Below, one piece after another: positions 60,380 through 64,000 of a DNA stretch of 64,000 nt. Each line of letters begins with the position of its first letter. Positions within the stretch are counted from its first letter, which is position 1. The translations under genes and the position numbers were made by a program. Below the pieces are notes generated by a model that worked only from the letters and a program-made list of their open reading frames with translations, was not told the origin of the DNA and did not search any database. Source of the DNA: Bradyrhizobium nanningense (lineage in GTDB: Bacteria; Pseudomonadota; Alphaproteobacteria; Rhizobiales; Xanthobacteraceae); NCBI RefSeq assembly GCF_004114535.1, contig NZ_LBJC01000013.1, positions 1 to 64,000 on the forward strand, read 5' to 3'.

Positions 60380-63133
60380 TTAGACCAGCGTGCCCGCGTG
60401 CAAGCTTGCATGGGCGAGCAGCGATTGAAGCACGACGTTGCTGCCGGGCCCTCCGTCCAGCACGTCGATGCCGCCGCCGCCGCTCAGGATGTCGTCGCCG
60501 ATCCCGCCGAGCAGCGTATCGTTGCCGGCGCTTCCGATGAGGACGTCGTCGCCGACGCCGCCGTCGAAAACGAGGTGCGGCCCGCCGGGGCCGACGCCCG
60601 ACGCCGTGATCACGTCATCACCGCCCAGACCGTTGATAGTGATGGTGTCGTTGAAGTCGAAATTCTCGATCACGACCTGGCTGGCCAGACCGTCGATCAC
60701 CAGCGCGCCGTTGCTGTTGAGCGACAGCGTGATGACGTCGTCCCCGCCGGTGCCGTTGATTGTGATGTTGTCGACCGCGCCGTCGCCGCCGGGGGTGCCG
60801 GGGACGCCGCCGAGGTCGATCTTCACCTGCGTCACGTCGGTGCCGCTCATGTCGCCGACGGTGATCTTGTCGGCGCCGCCGCGGGCGTTGAACGCGATCG
60901 TCTCGACGCCGCCCGTGTCCATCGTGATGGAAGCGACGTCCCGCGTCAGCTCGGCACGGGAGCCGTTCGCGAAGATGTCGATGGTTTCGGCGATGTTGGC
61001 GCCGTTGAACAGCAGGGTGTCGCTGCCGGCCTGGCCCTCGATCGTGTCGTTGTCGTCGCCGGGATTCCAGACGAAGGTGTCGTTGCCTGCACCCATCAGG
61101 GCGACGTCGTTGCCGTCGCCGCCGTTGATGAGGTCGTCGCCCTGGCTGCCGCGGATGGTGTCGTTGCCGATGCCGCCGTTGATCGTCAGCTGCAGCACGC
61201 CGGCAGCGAGCCCGCTGGCGTCGATGGTGTCGTCGCCGGCAAGGCCATTGAGCGTCAGCTGATCGGTTGCGTCCATGGAGGTCAGGTGGGTCGCCGCATG
61301 CAGGCCGAACACCGTCACGCCGCCGGCATTGCCGCTGACGCCGAACGTGTCGGCGCCCTGGGTCGCGTCGACCGAGACGGTATCGACGGCGCCGTCGGGC
61401 GTTCCGGCCGGACCGGCGAGGTCGATGTTCACCCGCGTCACGTCGGTCCCGCTCAAATCGCCCACCGCGATATGGTCGGCGCCGCCCAACGCGTGGATAT
61501 CGACGTGCTCGACCCCGTGCAGGTCCATCGTGATATTGGCAACGTCGCGCGTCAGCAGGGCGCGGTCGCCGTTCGCCACAACGGCCATGGTCTCGGCAAT
61601 GTTGGCGCCGAAGAACTGCAGCGTGTCGACGCCGGTGCCGCCCTCGACGGTGTCGCTGCCGTCGCCGGGATTCCATTGAAAGACATCCGTGCCAGCACCC
61701 AGCAGGGCGACGTCGTTGCCGCGGCCGCCGACGACGAAATCGTTGCCGTCGCCGCCGATCAGCGTGTCGTTGCCGCCGCTGCCGGTGATCGTGTCATTGC
61801 CGGCGCCGCCATCGATCGTCAGGTGCACGATCCCCGCGGCAAGCGCGGCCGCCGAGATCGTATCGTTGCCGGCGAGGCCTTCGACGAGAAGGGCATCGTT
61901 CGCGCCTTCCGCATTGGTGATGTTGACGGCGGCCGGCAGGCCCGTGACCGCGACGGACGTGCCCGAGCCGGAGATCTGAATCGCGTCGGCGCTGTTCGTG
62001 CCCACCAGCGTCACGGTATCGGCCGCGCCGTCACCGGCGCCGGCCGATCCGAGATCGATATTGACCTGTTTGACGTCGGTGCCCGCCAGATTGTTGACGA
62101 CGATGTTGTCGCTGCCGCCGCGTGCATTGATGGTGATGGTTTCGATGCTGTCGAGGTCCATCGTGACGTTGCCGACGTTGCGGGTCAGCTGCGTGTGTCC
62201 GCCACTGGCGGCGGACAAGGTGATGTCCTCGCTGATGTTCGCGCCGTTGAAGAGGAGGGTATCTGTTCCGGCCTGCCCGTCGACCTTGTCGCTGCCGTCG
62301 CCGGGGTCCCACTGGAAGGTATCGTTGCCGGCGCCCAAGAGGGCGGTGTCGTTGCCCTGGTTGCCGTCGATGAAATCGTTGCCGTCGCCGCCCAGCAGGC
62401 GATCGGCGCCGTTGCCGCCGAGGATCGTGTCGTTGCCGGCGCCACCGTCGAGCGTCAGATTGATCAGCGCAGCGAGATTGCCGGTGGCAGTAATGACGTC
62501 GTCGCCGCCACCTGCATGGACCACGAGGTTTTCCGTGGTGCCGATGTCCAGCGAGAACGGTGCCGGATCGACCCGGTCGAAGCGCACGCGCGTGCCGTTG
62601 GCCGTGATGGCGAAGATCTCGCTGCCGTTACCGCCGTTGACCTCGGTGGTGTCGATGCCTTCGCCGCCTTCCATCAGGTCGCTGTCGTCGCCGGGGTTCC
62701 AGATCATGCGGTCGTCGCCGGCCTCGCCGAACATCTGGTCGTCGCCGTCGCCGCCGACCAGCACGTCATTGCCGGAGCCGCCGAACAGCAGGTCATTGCC
62801 GCCCTTGCCGAACAGCGTGTCGTTGCCGGACTGGCCGAATAGCATGTCGCCGCCGGATCCGCCGGTCAACGTATCGTTGCCGGCGCCACCGAACAGGTTC
62901 GCCGCTGGCATCGCGCCGTTGCTCTCGTCGATCGTGATGATGTCGTTGCCGTCCAGCCCGAAGGCCTGGATCAATTTGGTGTTGGCGACCGTGGCGGGGC
63001 CGCCTTTGACCGCGACCGCGCCGCCGTTGACGACGATTGTCCCGGCCGCATTCCGGCCCAACGTGACCGCGTTGTTGTTGCCGTCGCCAAAGACGGTGAG
63101 AATTCCGGCGGAAAAATTTGCTATGACAGCCAT
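60380..63133 (-). CDS. RTX-type calcium-binding repeat protein
   Basis: A 917-residue protein made almost entirely of hemolysin-type Ca2+-binding nonapeptides (GGxGxDxLx), for example 'GGAGNDTLTGGSGGDMLFGQ' and 'GGDGNDFIDGNQGND'. These alternate with about four copies of a longer unit of some 200 residues ('NPGDDNDTIEGQAGSDTLLF', 'TRDVASITMD...VETIAFNA', 'GTDVTQVKIDLGG'). No signal peptide: such proteins leave by type I secretion using a C-terminal signal. It would fold outside the cell in calcium, as a surface layer, adhesin or matrix protein. No catalytic domain was seen. ATG 63133 (MAVIANFS) was chosen. Confidence 0.88.
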   Translation of the reverse strand: MAVIANFSAGILTVFGDGNNNAVTLGRNAAGTIVVNGGAVAVKGGPATVANTKLIQAFGLDGNDIITIDESNGAMPAANLFGGAGNDTLTGGSGGDMLFGQSGNDTLFGKGGNDLLFGGSGNDVLVGGDGDDQMFGEAGDDRMIWNPGDDSDLMEGGEGIDTTEVNGGNGSEIFAITANGTRVRFDRVDPAPFSLDIGTTENLVVHAGGGDDVITATGNLAALINLTLDGGAGNDTILGGNGADRLLGGDGNDFIDGNQGNDTALLGAGNDTFQWDPGDGSDKVDGQAGTDTLLFNGANISEDITLSAASGGHTQLTRNVGNVTMDLDSIETITINARGGSDNIVVNNLAGTDVKQVNIDLGSAGAGDGAADTVTLVGTNSADAIQISGSGTSVAVTGLPAAVNITNAEGANDALLVEGLAGNDTISAAALAAGIVHLTIDGGAGNDTITGSGGNDTLIGGDGNDFVVGGRGNDVALLGAGTDVFQWNPGDGSDTVEGGTGVDTLQFFGANIAETMAVVANGDRALLTRDVANITMDLHGVEHVDIHALGGADHIAVGDLSGTDVTRVNIDLAGPAGTPDGAVDTVSVDATQGADTFGVSGNAGGVTVFGLHAATHLTSMDATDQLTLNGLAGDDTIDASGLAAGVLQLTINGGIGNDTIRGSQGDDLINGGDGNDVALMGAGNDTFVWNPGDDNDTIEGQAGSDTLLFNGANIAETIDIFANGSRAELTRDVASITMDTGGVETIAFNARGGADKITVGDMSGTDVTQVKIDLGGVPGTPGGDGAVDNITINGTGGDDVITLSLNSNGALVIDGLASQVVIENFDFNDTITINGLGGDDVITASGVGPGGPHLVFDGGVGDDVLIGSAGNDTLLGGIGDDILSGGGGIDVLDGGPGSNVVLQSLLAHASLHAGTLV

Positions 63134-63334
63134 GTGCACTTCTCGCTCTGCGTGATCGAAATGGGCCGTGCGGCGGGATCGTGACGCTCTTCGCGATGCC
63201 GAGGCGAACGACAAACGATCTCGTCTGTAGGCCGGGACGCCAGTTCCGGCTTGAGGGAAGTCTTCGGACCGGCTCCTGTTTTTCTTGAGAACAGCTTGAT
63301 TTTCGGGCGAGGCCGGTCTGAGCGCGACGCCTCG

Positions 63335-63374
63335 TCCTTCGAGACGACCGCTTTGCGGTCTCCTCAGGATGAGG
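63335..63374 (-). repeat. REP-like palindrome, inverted copy
   Basis: 'tccttcgagacg-accgctttgcggt-ctcctcaggatgagg': inverse of the element at 63419-63460. The centre forms the hairpin ACCGC-TTT-GCGGT. Confidence 0.65.
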
Positions 63375-63418
63375 CTCATCGGCGCCGGTGCCGTTGAAAC
63401 TGCTGCCGCGCACACCGT

Positions 63419-63460
63419 CCTCATCCTGAGGAGCCCGCCTAAAGCGGGCGTCTCGAAGGA
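63419..63460 (+). repeat. REP-like palindrome
   Basis: 'cctcatcctgagg-agcccgcctaaagcgggc-gtctcgaagga', with the hairpin GCCCGC-CTAAA-GCGGGC. Same family as 63335-63374 and 42853-42893. Confidence 0.65.
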
Positions 63461-63983
63461 TGGTTGCGGGCGATGGGCGAGACGAAGAGCCGAATGGGTC
63501 TTGTCCGAAGCGGGGTACACAATCCCTTGCGTTGCCCGACGTGCAAAACACGCCAGCGCTGGGTCGAGAGCCGCCGGAAAAAATATTCGTATTTACAGGA
63601 ATTCGGTTTTGCCGTACAAGCCTGGACATCCCGCCCGCCACAAGGGGCGTTTCGCGATCGTCACGGGACGCGGGCCGGGATGCGGTGGCCGCGACGGCGT
63701 CGGCGCGCGATGTGGATTGCAGGGCGGGCGACCGTGAGCAGCGACAGGCGCGATACGACACGGCGCTGACAGCGTCTTCGAATGGCCTCGACGGTGAGCG
63801 CACGCCAGCCGTGGAGAACCCAGCGAGGATGTGCGCGGACGGAGAAGTCGTGTGGTCCTGACGCCCGGGGTCTGTGCGTCAAGTCCTGCGGAGATGCAGC
63901 GGCCAACCGGCGCGCGCATCGATCATCCGCAAGGCGACGGGGGCAATAGTGCATCGCTCCCCGGGGAGAGCACGAAGGACACC

Positions 63984-64000
63984 GTGAAAACCATCCGCGC
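63984..64000 (+). CDS. Possible start of a gene cut by the window edge
   Basis: GTG at 63984 begins MKTIR, preceded by GGGGAGAGCACGAAGGA. Only five codons are visible, so neither coding nor function can be judged. A type I secretion gene would be expected near the RTX gene but this is only a guess. Confidence 0.25.

Larger units (their letters stand above)
63134..63983. other. Long intergenic region upstream of the RTX gene
   Basis: About 850 bp with two inverted REP-like elements (63335-63374 and 63419-63460) and AT-richer DNA near 63590 ('aaaaaatattcgtatttaca', about 63579-63598). Overlapping short frames on both strands are low in complexity and share the REP-derived peptide 'PPKAGVSKDG', so none is called as a gene. 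The RTX promoter is probably in the last 150 bp beside its start. Confidence 0.5.

Noticed and set aside
60320..62842. 840-codon plus-strand frame opposite the RTX gene
   Set aside because: It mirrors the repeats, consists of low-complexity Val/Ala/Asp-rich sequence and has no domain; explained by codon bias of the RTX strand.

Overview
The window reads as chromosome of an alphaproteobacterium of the Bradyrhizobium type. The evidence is high G+C, a MucR-type regulator, DUF1491, DUF2336, DUF5330 and DUF1127 proteins, TctC-type solute receptors, and short palindromic intergenic repeats of the kind common in that genus. The genus is inferred from gene content and was not tested against a database. 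No rRNA, tRNA, CRISPR array or intact insertion sequence was seen.

0-14 kb is mostly housekeeping and regulation: a class II aldolase, a GT39-like membrane glycosyltransferase, a MucR-like regulator, SufE, a DivJ-like membrane histidine kinase overlapping a peptidoglycan-binding membrane protein, several DUF proteins, a lipoprotein, and a LysR regulator divergent from a metallo-beta-lactamase-fold hydrolase. 13.6-19 kb is a catabolic cluster (FAH hydrolase, DUF1185 protein, FCD-type GntR regulator, quinone oxidoreductase, extradiol-dioxygenase-like protein, TctC receptor). It has a matching palindromic operator in both divergent control regions.

19-36 kb is a metal and oxidative-stress island. 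It holds an OprB-like porin, a Met/Cys-rich exported protein, a FixH-like protein, a CusBA-type RND pump with a 39-residue membrane peptide, a c-type cytochrome, a methyltransferase, a DUF411 metal-binding protein, a PepSY peptide, a DUF1259 protein, an unusual Fe/Mn superoxide dismutase, several small exported proteins and a TauE/SafE exporter. Three copies of an apparently structured RNA element (29.70, 31.71 and 33.64 kb) precede the PepSY/DUF1259 pair, the dismutase and the exporter. This is the strongest candidate in the window for an undescribed system.

36-39 kb carries a GMC oxidoreductase fused to a DUF1080 (3-keto-glycoside hydrolase-like) domain. 39-44.2 kb is an arsenic locus: ACR3 and a fused ArsR-ArsC protein on the minus strand, and ArsR, a Cys-tailed flavoprotein and an MFS protein on the plus strand, with a repeated TTCTAGAA operator.

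44.3-50 kb is looser accessory DNA: a lower-G+C peptidoglycan-binding/amidase-like gene, a PAP2 phosphatase, two orphan solute-binding proteins and dispersed repeats. 50-60 kb returns to core-like genes: a DUF1254/DUF1214 pair, PBP1A, YcgN, a DHA2 drug exporter, a triple-GAF histidine kinase and a ThDP enzyme. 60.4-63.1 kb encodes a large RTX-type calcium-binding repeat protein, followed by about 0.85 kb of repeat-bearing intergenic DNA and possibly the start of one more gene at the right edge.
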